NCBI GenBank assembly: GCA_025449115.1
Contig: JAHLKC010000033.1
Span: 124,001 to 188,000, forward strand
Length of the DNA: 64,000 nucleotides
From: Chytridium lagenaria
Lineage: Eukaryota > Chytridiomycota > Chytridiomycetes > Chytridiales > Chytridiaceae
Direction: 5' to 3'
How positions within the stretch are numbered: the first letter of the stretch is position 1; the number at the start of each line of letters is the position of its first letter. Shown in pieces: positions 36,390 to 46,639 of the stretch. The position numbers and the translations under genes were made by a program. The notes below the pieces were generated by a model. The model saw only the letters and a list, made by a program, of their open reading frames with translations, had not been told where the DNA came from and did no database searches.

Positions 36390-36784
36390 TGTTGGGTTTT
36401 TTATCTTTCTATTTTATTTTACTCACCCACATTTTTGTTTTGTCTCAGTTCTTTTACCCCCAAACTCATTTGATTAACTCCTTATTTGAATTTGAGTTGA
36501 TTACTTATGTTGAGCTCCTCATTACATTTGAAGATGAGTCAATCCCTAAGCTTTATTATTGTATGTTTGTTTTATGATACGAAAAGGAGGGATTGACGGG
36601 TCATGAGATTGTTGGAAATCCCCACTGTTCATGTATTGAGCAAAAGGTTTTAATATCAAGATATTAAAGTTTCATCGTTATGAGCTCCCTGTCACCTCTG
36701 GAGACTCCATCATCAGTTTTCCTAGTTTATTTACTTTATTAATTTATTATATTTAATTTACATTTGAGCCCTGTAACCCCTACA
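36390..36784 (+). repeat. putative 3' LTR of copia B
   Basis: Begins TGTTGGGTTTTTTATC right after the polypurine tract GAGGGGGAGAA and is taken to end at CCCTACA (36784). No partner LTR exists in the window, so the right boundary is inferred from the TG..CA rule. Confidence 0.6.
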
Positions 36785-37777
36785 ATAATTGGATAAAAAA
36801 TAACGATGATGATGGACTATGCAAATTTTTACCTCATTAGCTGTGAGAAGAGCATCATCATCACAATTTAAAATAATAGATGTTTTGGATTCACTGTCAT
36901 CACCATCATCATCATCATCACTAGCATTGTCATCACGATATAAAACTCCTGCAGCAGACTCAATCACAAACTGAGCTCGCTTTGCCCTTTTCACTGGAGT
37001 AAGGCACTCAGGATCACCTGCATTTTTGAGATAATTGTAAATGCATATGTAAGATTTCTTTGAATCAATTAAAACAATTATAAACTAACCTGTGGGCTTT
37101 GGAATGCTTCAAAATCTCAACAATTCCATCTCACGCGGCTGGTAGTCTTAGCCTATTGAGGTATTGTAGTCCACTGCAAGCTCTTCCCACATCCCCCCTC
37201 CAAGAGGCAATCAGGCTTCAATTAGATCCAAAAGCACTGAGCGAAATAAGTCAATGCTGATTGAAGGGCACTTACCATCCAGCTCATGGCGCAAAAAGCT
37301 ATTAGCCCCTCCCCTGCCTGCAGGCGTAGTAAGTGCTTTTTCTCTGATACTTTGCAGCTATCTTCCTCATAGACAGGAGAGGGGCCATGCACGATGAACC
37401 ATTCCCAGATATGTTAGTGCTAACCAAGGTAATGTTGTTCAATATCGGTGATGACAATCTGGCCTCTTTGTCATCTGGAAAGGAATGAAATGGTGGACCG
37501 ACGAGATCCAAAGTGGTGGCTGTATTGTCGTCTGTTGGGGTTGATACTACTGGCTCCGGTGGTGGGGAGGAGCTGGAAAGATTGAGGTATCTTAAAGAAT
37601 CAATTTCAAGGGGTCTGTTACAGGAATCAGGAGACCAAATCTAAGTTGAGTTAACTTACTCTTTCAGAGGACGACCTTGCTCTAAGGCTTCCTCTTCATC
37701 ACTCGCTGTTTGAGGTTTGCTGGTATTAAAGCTCTTGGATAATCTCTAACTTCCCCGCCTTCAGCATCTGTAGTCAT
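36758..37777 (-). pseudogene. second transposon-type trihelix/Myb-like (DUF6818-like) protein, broken
   Basis: Met at 37777 (MTTDAEGGEVRDYP), then after a slip an acidic stretch (TASDEEEALEQGRPLKE). An exon follows with SSSPPPEPVVSTPTDD and LVGPPFHSFPDDKEARLSSP; then near 37250-37100 LLDLIEA, LPLGGGMWEELAVDYNTS and QPREMELLRF with in-frame stops; then TGDPECLTPVKRAKRAQFVIE, and a long Asp run before an intron donor near 36836. The LPLGG..W...A..YN and TGDP.C...V.RAK pattern parallels the accessory gene at 35477-36191. No transposase partner lies next to it, so it is probably a remnant of another Harbinger-like element. Confidence 0.6.
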
Positions 37778-38345
37778 CTTGAATTCCACTCATGCTTGAG
37801 GATTGACGTTCAAATTTCTCGGTTTTAATTTCTTTTGATGCTTTTAAATAATGAAAATAAGTAGTTACTTAACATCTATTTCTTTTCAACGTTACCTGCT
37901 ACATATTTTTCTTCTTAAACCCTGTTGGCATTAGTTAGCACACTTGACAAATATCAACTTGCTCATCAATGCACTAGCCAGAAACTTGACGCAATCCGAA
38001 TTATAGTCAAATTGTTCCCCAAGAATAGACTTGAATCCCGTCCTCAAGCTTGTGAAGATCTAGTATGTCGAGGGTTTCCAGAGACCTTGTGATGGTGGGA
38101 AGGTCCGTCATGTTGACATAATTGGGAAGCACCACCATATTTTTTTCACAGTCACCTTCAAACCTCGTCAACATAAATAAATAGAGCGTAAGGTGAACCT
38201 AATAATTGCTTGGCATCTAGTCCACCAGAGTACTTTCTTTGCCAGAGCATCAACCCCTGTCTTTCTAGCGTTGACGGAGTTGTTATATTCATCCACAAAA
38301 AATTTCTCTCCAACATGAAGAGACTTCATCATATATGTTATCGTT
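37778..38345. other. unassigned, possible minus-strand coding remnant
   Basis: On the minus strand 38340-38205 reads TITYMMKSLHVGEKFFVDEY followed by NNSVNARKTGVDALAKKVLW, which looks like once-coding sequence, with an intron-like donor (GTAACG) near 37895. I cannot place it in a family. Confidence 0.3.
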
Positions 38346-38680
38346 TGTAAACCTATCGGAGATGCGTACACTCACGCGTTAAACTCTCCATTACAAAGAT
38401 AAACAAATCAGAGAGCCTTGATGGGAACAAAGTGAATAAAGGCTAGAAGGGAATGTCCAATCACAAACAGGTAGAGTTATAATTAAACTGGCATAAAGAA
38501 AGTAAACCAATCAAGGAAGGTAAATCAAAGTGGAAATTCAAATGAGTCCAGAATGTAAATCAGAAGTCCAGTGGGCGCGTTCGCGCTCAACTCTAACGAC
38601 GCGTAAATTCCAGAGCACTCGGACTAATGGTGCGAGTGATTTTGACGCGTCCTTGGGAGTCAAGTGAGCGAAAGCCAACC
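38346..38680 (-). repeat. partial copia A LTR, reversed
   Basis: Runs from GTAAACCTATCGGAGATGCG to GAGCGAAAGCCAAC and matches the inner two thirds of the reversed copia A LTR. The TTCAACA end is missing. Confidence 0.85.
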
Positions 38681-38682
38681 GA

Positions 38683-39965
38683 TTGGTGTGAAAAGCCAGT
38701 CGCTGAACAGCGTGCAGATTTGGCATCAACGGATGGGTCACATCTCGATGAAGGCGGTGAAGAAGCTTAAAAAATCAGCAACGGGTGTACGCAATCACGT
38801 TGTATAATGACGACGACGACGTGCTGTGCAAGGGATGCATTGAGGGGAAGTTTACGCGCTCCTCTCACCTGGAGAGAGTTGAGAAGGACTACAAAGTCCT
38901 GGATCGCGTTCACGTGGATTTGGCGGGACCCATGAAGCGGAAAAGCTTGGGAGGGTCGCGTAACTTCATGGTGGTTGTGGACGCGTCGACGGGTTACTGC
39001 AACACGTACTTGCTCAAGGAAAAGAAGCAAGCGGTTCAGTACATCAAGCAGTAAAAAGAGAGAGGGCGAGGCACTCACAGGTCGACGGATTGACGCGTTG
39101 AGATACTCGGAAAGGAACCCAGAGGAGATGGAACGACTTCGAGAAAAGCCGCATCTCCTCGAGATCGTTGCAGATAACGGTGAGGAATTTAAGAACAAGC
39201 AGCTGGAGGAATTGGTGCCTGGGGGAAGGCATCAAGATCACGTTCACCATGCCCTACACGCCTCCGCAGAACGGTGTTGCGGAAAGAATGAATTGGTCGC
39301 TCATTGAGAAGGCAAAGTGCATGCTTAGCGACGCCAGTCTTGAGGACAAATTCTTGGGAGAGGCCCTTACGTGTGCCACGTACTTGTACAATCAATCTCC
39401 TCCTAAGGATGGGATTTAACCTCTGGATGGCTTCACGGGAAGGAAGCCTACCTTGAAACGCGTCCGAATCTTCGGTTGCGCATGTTACGTGCATGTCCCA
39501 AAGGAACGACGAAATTAGATGGGAAGAACGCGCGCAAATGCATTTTCTTGGGATATAAGGCGATGGGATATTGCATTTATGACCCACTCACAAAGAAAGT
39601 AGTGCGCCGCAAGACTGTTGTGTTTGACGGGTTGAACAATGGAGTGAGCAAAGGGCGAGGCGTAGATGTCTACCTGGAAGGTTCACAGGAAGCTGCTGGA
39701 CAAGGTGGGCAGCGATTCAGGAAGTGATGATCAAGATTAGTCATTGAGCTCTGAGGATGATGGAGATGATGCATCACAGGTCAGTGAAGACAGCGAAGGG
39801 TTGGAGGATGATGTCAAGGACGCTCAGGAAGAGAACGACGCCTCATAAGCGTTTGAAGACGCGCCAACCTCGCCAAGAAGGACTCCTCAACGCGCTACAC
39901 GCAGCGTTTCACGTCTCCTGGTACCAGCAACACCACCAGCAGAGGAAGGCACTCGTCATTATTCT
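38683..39965 (+). pseudogene. copia A pol fragment (pre-integrase and integrase), rearranged
   Basis: Matches A1 20733-22044: GVKSQS, the DDDDVLCKGCIEGK zinc region, HVDLAGPMKRKSLGGSR, DNGEEFKNKQLEE (the second Gly of DNGGEF is changed), MPYTPPQNGVAERM, FLGEALTCATYLYNQSP. Many point changes, stops and slips show real decay, unlike A1 and A2. It is joined directly to a reversed LTR piece at 38680, an arrangement no intact element has. It ends abruptly at about 39965. Confidence 0.88.
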
Positions 39966-41116
39966 CTGTGAACGGCCTCTTTTTTTTTTTGCACACTCTT
40001 CTCAACGTGTGTCCTTTTGTATATGTTGTGCGAATTACTCTCACCTCTCTATCTCTCACTCTTTAATTTTTTTATATTTTTGTGTCTGTCGTTTTTTCGT
40101 GGTAAGTTAACGAAAATCTTTTTGATCACTGTGTTTTATTTTGGTTTTGAGATTTCAAGTAAAGTATTTTGTTACCCCTTGTTGAGGGGGACCTTGTCTA
40201 AACAATTATTATATGTCGATAATTTCCGCGAACTCATAAAAAAACTTTATGTATATACTATGTAGAATTTCAGTTGGCTTACGAGGGCAGCCGTTTATTA
40301 GACTGTATGATTGCCTGGCCACACGTTATTGACACATGCCTATAATGTGAGTACCATATCCCTTCAAACACGTTTTATGGTGTTTTCCGACTTCACACAG
40401 AGAACTTAAACACATGCCATAGGGTATACATATTATGTCAAAGTATCAATTTATTCATTTAATTATTGGCCTAGGGCGTCACTGTACATGTTTGATACTG
40501 AGTATATGTGATAACGTTCATATTTAAAGGCAGTGATTGGAGCTGGGTGCCTGTATCCAGTAACTACAAGGGCTGTTTTTTTTTTTTTGTTTCTTTTTTT
40601 TTTTGGAGGAAGCAGCAACAGTGGGTGAGTAGGAGTAATTAAAGTAACAACTTCAGCAACAGTGGGTGAGTAGGAGTAATTAAAGTAACAACTTTGGCAT
40701 GTAAAAGGCGTCCATCCTCATGCCAAATATCCACGTCCTGTAGTCATCACTCAAAGCCATCACACAAAACTTTCCGCGACAAGCGTTTCCACGAAGCATT
40801 TACAACAACGCACATGCAATCCTGATTCCAACCTTCGCAAGCGGTAAGGTTCTTTACTCCAAAAGTGATCTCATAGGAAGCAGCACTACATACCTGCGGT
40901 TTAGCAGGAGCACTTGAAGAACCTGGGTTCAGCATGTAGATACAGTCGTTGTTTAGAAACGAAGCTCATGGACAAAATGTTTAGTTCAATGCAAAAAGAG
41001 CCAACCAGATTGTGCAGCATTTCGGACCAATCAATTTCACGCATTTCGTCAATTTTACCAGTGTAGTACGTCTGATAGTGTACGCAACCAAAATTCATTT
41101 TGATATAACAATGATC
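39966..41116. other. A+T-rich non-coding stretch with a short tandem repeat
   Basis: 40613-40700 holds two copies of a roughly 44 bp unit containing CAACAGTGGGTGAGTAGGAG. A minus-strand frame 40935-40747 encodes a 62-residue Cys-containing peptide (CEGWNQDCMCVVVNAS) without a signal peptide. I do not call it a gene. Confidence 0.4.
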
Positions 41117-41189
41117 GGGGAATTAGCTCAAATGGTAGAGCGCTCGCTTAGCATGCGAGAGGCACGGGGATCGATACCCCGATTCTCCA
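41117..41189 (+). tRNA. tRNA-Ala (AGC)
   Basis: Acceptor GGGGAAT pairs with ATTCTCC. D arm AGCTCAAATGG, anticodon loop TTAGCAT between CTCGC and GCGAG, T arm GGGGATCGATACCCC. No intron. A34 anticodon indicates a cytosolic eukaryotic tRNA. Confidence 0.95.
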
Positions 41190-41198
41190 CTTAGTTTT

Positions 41199-41272
41199 GC
41201 CTTTATAGCTCAGTTGGTTAGAGCGTCTGCCTAGTAAGCAGGAGGTCACCAGTTCAACTCTGGTTAAAGGCA
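41199..41272 (+). tRNA. tRNA-Thr (AGT)
   Basis: Acceptor GCCTTTA/TAAAGGC, anticodon loop CTAGTAA in the stem TCTGC/GCAGG, T arm with AGTTCAACTCT. No intron. Confidence 0.94.
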
Positions 41273-41292
41273 GTTTCTACCTTCAATGGTAA

Positions 41293-41365
41293 GGGCCTGT
41301 GGCAAAATGGTTACCGCGCTTGACTACGAATCAAGAGATTCCAGGTTCGACCCCTGGCAGGCTCG
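41293..41365 (+). tRNA. tRNA-Arg (ACG)
   Basis: Acceptor GGGCCTG/CAGGCTC, anticodon loop CTACGAA in the stem CTTGA/TCAAG, T arm CCAGGTTCGACCCCTGG. No intron. Confidence 0.95.
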
Positions 41366-41382
41366 ATTTCTTCTATAGTAAT

Positions 41383-41463
41383 GACAACGTGGCCGAGCGG
41401 TTAAGGCGTTTGACTAGAAATCAAATTCCTTCGGGAGCGCAGGTTCAAGTCCTGCCGTTGTCG
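41383..41463 (+). tRNA. tRNA-Ser (AGA)
   Basis: Acceptor GACAACG/CGTTGTC, anticodon loop CTAGAAA in TTTGA/TCAAA, long variable arm TTCCTTCGGGAG typical of serine tRNAs, T arm CAGGTTCAAGTCCTG. No intron. Confidence 0.95.
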
Positions 41464-41472
41464 CGTTTGGTT

Positions 41473-41544
41473 GGAGCTGTGGCGTAATGGTAGCGCATGT
41501 GATTCCAGTCCACAAGGTTGTCGGTTCAAATCCGGTCAGCTTCA
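41473..41544 (+). tRNA. tRNA-Trp (CCA)
   Basis: Acceptor GGAGCTG/CAGCTTC with one G-T pair, anticodon loop TTCCAGT in TGTGA/CCACA, T arm GTCGGTTCAAATCCGGT. No intron. Confidence 0.9.
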
Positions 41545-41558
41545 ATTCCAAATTTTCA

Positions 41559-41629
41559 GCATTGGTGGTTTAGTGGTAAAATTAACCGTTGCCATCGGTT
41601 AGCCCCGGGTTCGATTCCCGGCCAATGCA
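41559..41629 (+). tRNA. tRNA-Gly (GCC)
   Basis: Acceptor GCATTGG/CCAATGC, anticodon loop TTGCCAT in AACCG/CGGTT, T arm CCGGGTTCGATTCCCGG. Followed by TTTTT at about 41639, a likely Pol III terminator. Confidence 0.95.
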
Positions 41630-41637
41630 TTAAATAT

Positions 41638-41643
41638 CTTTTT
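41638..41643 (+). terminator. Pol III T-run terminator after the tRNA array
   Basis: CTTTTTG just downstream of tRNA-Gly. Inside the array only the Ala-Thr and Trp-Gly gaps hold a TTTT run; the Thr-Arg, Arg-Ser and Ser-Trp gaps do not. Confidence 0.6.
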
Positions 41644-41889
41644 GCTCTTTCCTGCTCTTTTCCTGTTCATAGTAATGATTCAAACCTCCTTACTTCTAAG
41701 ATTCAACTTCTGCCGGAACTCCTCACGTGCCGCTAGGAGTCCATCCTTTTGCTTTGTAAATATACCCATCTTTCTTGCACCCTTGCTGCTGCCCTCTACC
41801 CATCCTTCTTGAACTCCCCAACTCCAACTCCTTTTGCTGTAGAGGTAACTCATATGGTGCCCAAACGTTTAGCGACGAGACATGGGGTC

Positions 41890-42510
41890 GTTTTAGCTTT
41901 GCTGGAGACCCAGAGAAGTCACTAGGGAGAAGATATTGGTATACAAGGGAGGATCTTGCCAAATAACATGAGCCGCTTGCAAGATCTCAGCAACGAATTC
42001 ACATATTTTATCTTGGTACCTAAACAGGCCACCATCCACATTCAGACTCGAGTTCAAGAAGATTTTGGTGTGCTGTACGTCATCTTTGCTGTAAGAAGAT
42101 ATTATAGTCAAATGATATCTTGGGCACCTTTGGAAAGGCTTATGTATTCCGCCACTAGTGTTGACAAGGCCACAGTGGGTTGCAATTGACTTTTCCAAGA
42201 GACAGCGCTGCTGTAGATCATGGTGACGTATCCAGAGGTTGAACAGTACTTTTCAGAGCCATCCCAATCCTCATCAGTAAGTCCAACCAGAGGGGAGAGG
42301 GATGTGTAAAACTAGTCAATGTAAGTTTCTTGACACAGTGAGAGCGTGGTTTCACGTGAGACCCAAACACCGAGATAGTTTTGAAGCAGACCCAATATAC
42401 CGCCACCATTAGTGACGACGGGCTTGTAGAAGCAAAATATGTACACGGGTTGGCAGGGCTGGGAAGGAGACCCTGTGAACAGAGTAAACTGTCCAACGTT
42501 TCGTAGTACT
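41890..42510 (-). pseudogene. copia RT/RNase H remnant, left inverted arm
   Basis: On the minus strand after frame slips: VGLTDEDWDG, STSGYVTMIYSSAVSWKS, QLQPTVALSTLVAEYISLSK, the copia RNase H block with D and E residues. Heavily decayed. The same remnant appears in the right arm at 63510-64000. It belongs to neither family A nor family B. Confidence 0.75.
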
Positions 42511-42526
42511 GTGAAGAATTACATTA

Positions 42527-43679
42527 TGTGAGATTATTGGATAACCTCACCAAGAGGCATGAATGCGTCGCTTATATAGATGTCGTGCCCTTATTCTTAT
42601 TTTGTTATTCCCGTTCCATTCTTTTCCCTCTCGGGGTTTTTCATAGTTTTTCCCCATAGATACGAGAGAGGTTTTTATAGAAGGAAGGGCGGTCGACGTG
42701 GTATGCCAACTTATGACATGCTACCACGTTGGTCGAGATGCCTGTTGTTGTTATTTGATTCCCCTTTATGTATTGTTTTATTATTTGTAGAAAGTTGAAT
42801 AGATTTACGTACACCTCTTCAGTCCTGGATTAAGCCCTCTGCACATTCAGGCCAGCCCCTGGTGGGCTGTGCTATCATCTTTCCCATTTATATTCACTAT
42901 CGTGTGTTGAGTTGTACTAGCGGGTGCTCTGGTTAGCACGCCGCCGAGGGAGACTGCGATCCGAACCAAGACATTGTCTAAGAAGGTATGAGCCATGGGA
43001 ATACGCCTCAAGGGCATGATTCCTTCGAAGGTTTGGTCAGTATAACTACCTCTGTTCTATTCTCGATGGCTATGACAGGCTATCTAGTTGTTCAAATTCA
43101 ATAAACAAGATGTATTAAAATCTCATACAAGGTCTTTTCCGCATCGTCCATCATCCCTCCCATCATCCTCACCTGTTCAAATTCAATAAACAAGATGAGG
43201 ACGTCTCGTATCACCATCCCTCAATTTATCCCATGAATGTTCGTATCACCGCCCTTCTCAACCATGCACTCGCGCTTGGTGATTATGATCCCAAACACTA
43301 GTTGCCTGTGAGTGGGAGAGCGGCATGAGCAGGGCCCTAGGTAGATGAGATTGAGATAGAACATGTTAAAACGGCTTATTGCGGCGAATATGAGGCCTGG
43401 TACACTCCTTGGAGCGGGATGGAATCCCTTCTCGTAGACCCCTTTCCCCTAGTCACTTTAGATCTAGTCTCTAGGCATTTCCCTTCCTTTTTTCCCTTTA
43501 TTATTAACGATTAGAACGAAAACCACAGCAACTTAAATCCCCGCTGTCACTAAAGGCAGAATAGGGCTTGACTCTTGATCTAGGAGTACTTCCTAGACTC
43601 TAGTCTCGTCATCTATTATGTGGTTCTCTACCTCTGTATGCCGGGGCTTAGCAGAGGGGGCCATAGAGAGAACTTCACA
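42527..43679 (+). repeat. 5' LTR of the family U element, carrying a 207 bp insertion
   Basis: 1153 bp because of an insertion at 43091-43297. CTTATATAGATG near 42571 is a likely TATA box. Otherwise nearly identical to LTR2. Confidence 0.9.
43091..43297. mobile_element. 207 bp insertion in LTR1 with 7 bp target duplication CTAGTTG
   Basis: Absent from LTR2 and from the right-arm solo LTR. CTAGTTG occurs at 43084-43090 and 43298-43304. Inside, a 22 bp block starting TTCAAATTCAATAAAC is repeated at 43091 and 43176. No terminal inverted repeat is obvious; the nature is unknown. Confidence 0.75.
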
Positions 43680-46639
43680 GATGGGGGCCCAACCAAATAT
43701 GGTGGTTTCGGTTTCTTCTACTAATCATATTTTATTGATCTTTATATCATATGAAAGCTACGAGTCGGGGCGTCGTTTGCGCTATCGTCCCACGTCTCTA
43801 CCGTATACCGTCGTCGAGAGATCGCGGTTTTGGTTTTGTGAGTTATACATTTGTTTGCAACCACCCCTTGTCAAAACTTGTGTAACGACACCCAGTGAAG
43901 GCCTCCTAGGAGGCATGAGGGATGTTGTTGCAAAAGCTAGACTCACTTTGATCCATTGACGACCCCTGCTGGCAGGGTAGTCGTAGGATCTTGTTGACAT
44001 GCGAGGGTTTCGACCTAAGCACATTAAGGGCCTCTGTCATGGAGGCCTGGCATTGGGTAGTCTTTATGGCACCCCGCCACTTCTGTCAACACTGGACTAC
44101 CATCCAGTAACCTAGAACGCTTTCAGCGTTTTTTATGGCTTTTAGGAGCCTTTTAGTGTATTAGATCTTGCTTTTAAGTGAGATCTATATGCTTATATCA
44201 CTTCGACGCTTTTTCGATTGCGCGTTTCGCACTCATTTTTATTACTATAATTATGAAACTTTACAGGCATGTAGCGGGTAGTACTACGCAAACGGTGGTA
44301 AAATATGGTAACGTTTGCGCCCCTATTGGTCTTGTAATTGTTAAGGAGGCAGTCTTTATTTCCTGTTGTATGAGTCCTAGACTTTCACTTTTACCAAAAA
44401 AGGTTACACAAAATTGGTAATGTTAACAACAATCCCCAGGGTCCAGAGGTTATGATCTTTATGCCTGTGATCTTGACGACCGCTGCTCCCCAGCAGTAAA
44501 ACCTTAGTGATTGCGATAGCTATCGTCCAGAAGAGCCGGAAAGTCTTTTGAAATAAGTTTTAAAACAGCGTTTCGACTTTTTATGAAGTAGAGAATTCTG
44601 TCAAATCTTCGAAATAGGATTTCGACTTCAATCCCTAAGTCATTTATACCAGATTCGACAAATAATTCAAAGATGTAGAAATACTTTGGAAAGTCTTGGG
44701 TTTCTTTTGATTAATTTATTATTGACGACGAACTTGCCGTTTTACTACTTCGTTAATTTTTATCGCGATTTTTACTTGAAAATTTCCATACACGTAGCCC
44801 TCAATGAGGGTATCATTTTTATATAGGTCTCGCTATATGGCGATGCACCGTTCGCGACTTATAACGTTTTGAAAAACGTCGGCATTGGACTTCAGCATTT
44901 TTTGCTTGACAAATCTGTTAATTTATTAACAATACAAATGTTTCGGGTCACCACATCCAATTTGTTGCTGCTATATAATAACACGGTTATACCTGCCAAT
45001 AATTATGTATGCAATCTGTCTTACTTATGCGCAGAGCAACCCCTTGCTCAATGTTTAAACGGGGTCACTTTTGTGACTTTGAATATAACAAAGCAAATCA
45101 TGACCTCATGGTATATGGCTTAAGGAAGGTGCCACTGTTGCCTTCTTTGAGAATGCCCACTAGCTAATGGTAGAATATAAAGCTTCTTATTGAAACTTTG
45201 ACGATTATATAAACTTGATATTATCTTTTGTCACGGAAATGATAGCGCATCTGCATTTTTATTATAAATATGCTTTGATTATGGAGCTCCACTTGAACCG
45301 GGGCCGTTCAACAGAAGAATGCTTCCGTTGGTTAAGGAAACTGATTCCTCTAATGATTTTATTGTACTTACACTGCTGGTCAGTGTTGGTCAATGTTGCA
45401 ATTATGGTTGACGTATTAACACCATATCAACAAAGCTTTATGTCATGTATCTTCCAATGCGTGAACGTCAACATATTATGGCTTCGCCATTTATCATTTT
45501 GTTGGAGACGCTTTGCGCGTACTTCCTCACCCTCCCACCCTTATGTGGATATGTGTGTGTTTGCTTTAAAGAGTGGGTGAACTGTTGGAGAGTCATATTC
45601 TCATTTGAGAATCTGAGTCAACTTATCGTTATCTGCGGATAATGTGTATAGACATAGTGATTGTGTTTCTCGTTAATGACGCCTTGATATTGGTTGTTAA
45701 TAACATTAGTATATCTTACAAGATAGCAGAAGTGACCATAAACAAACTTGACTACCAACGTTGATGCTTAACGCGCAATGAGCAGAGATGTGGAGTAGAA
45801 TAAGTTTGAATATGTATACACGTCAGTTAAACTTCTTGAAGTAGTTTAAAGATGATTTATCACAACAAATTCGTTCAAGTTTGAGAGTTTTCTTTCAAAC
45901 GTAAAGTGCATTACGTTAAAATAGGATCTTAGGAGTGAGCCTATTTTGTTGTACTAAGTATAGTTGTTATATTTCGAGCAGGTTTTGATACTTTGCTGTA
46001 TGGAAATGATAATAACGTGACTTATCATGATAATTACGTGAATTATCGCGTTATATATATCTTGTTTACTTACTTGATTAATGTAACAGTGGCTATGAGT
46101 AGCTCTGTTAATACAATAGTCCTAATACAGACTTAAGAAGAAGTTGCTGCGTTGTAACTTTAGCCCATACCACAACACTGGTTGTTAGAACGCGAGATTC
46201 CGACTGCTATAAGTAGAGATTACTGGCATAGCACTGCCAAGACAAATGTTAAAGAATTCTTTAAACAATTTGCTCATGTTGATAAACGTGGCATATTTAA
46301 ACGCGAGAAAGTACAAACTCGCTGTACAGACGAAAGTGATAATGCTGGCTTCCACGAGTCGTCCAGCACAGCGTCAGAAGAAGTCATAGTTCCAGACCAA
46401 GAGGTAGAACTTGACAATAGAGTTAATGTGAATGATGACATTAACGGTGATAAGGACTCACAACATTTGAATCCAATAGAACTTGTCCCTCCACGTGAAG
46501 ACACGGAAATAGCTAAGCATGATGATGTACCCTTAGCTTTAGAAGACTTTGTATTCACTACACTTTACTAGTCTATATAAGATATGTATATATTTATCGT
46601 AAAAACTCACGAGGGACCTTGTTCTCAAGTGTGGGTGCA
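43680..46639 (+). other. hairpin-rich interior of the family U element
   Basis: No long frame. The main open stretches are 44178-44420, 44869-45123, 45215-45580 and 46182-46571 (plus strand), the last encoding LEREIPTAISRDYWHSTAKT followed by an acidic tail. None matches a family that I know. The DNA is full of short perfect stem-loops: 43901-43914, 43959-43984, 44029-44047, 44116-44130, 44483-44496, 44514-44525, 44610-44624, 44798-44810, 44821-44838, 44864-44879, 45034-45049, 45597-45612 and 46022-46046. Confidence 0.6.

Larger units (their letters stand above)
26290..36784 (+). mobile_element. older copia element B, 5'-truncated and split by two later insertions
   Basis: The pieces 26290-27362, 32832-34181 and 36357-36784 join in order as integrase, RT, RNase H, stop codon, polypurine tract (GAGGGGGAGAA) and 3' LTR. 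The first gap is filled by copia A2 with a GTCGC duplication, the second by the Harbinger element with an ACT duplication. No 5' LTR or gag is visible upstream of 26290. Confidence 0.88.

Noticed and set aside
40747..40935. Small secreted cysteine-rich protein (effector-like)
   Set aside because: 62 codons with Cys residues but no signal peptide, no splice context and no conserved spacing that I recognise.
43680..46639. Endogenous mitovirus or other RNA-virus polymerase
   Set aside because: Hairpins and A+T-richness suggested it, but no polymerase motif series or long frame was found in any plus frame, even allowing UGA as Trp. Kept only as an open question.
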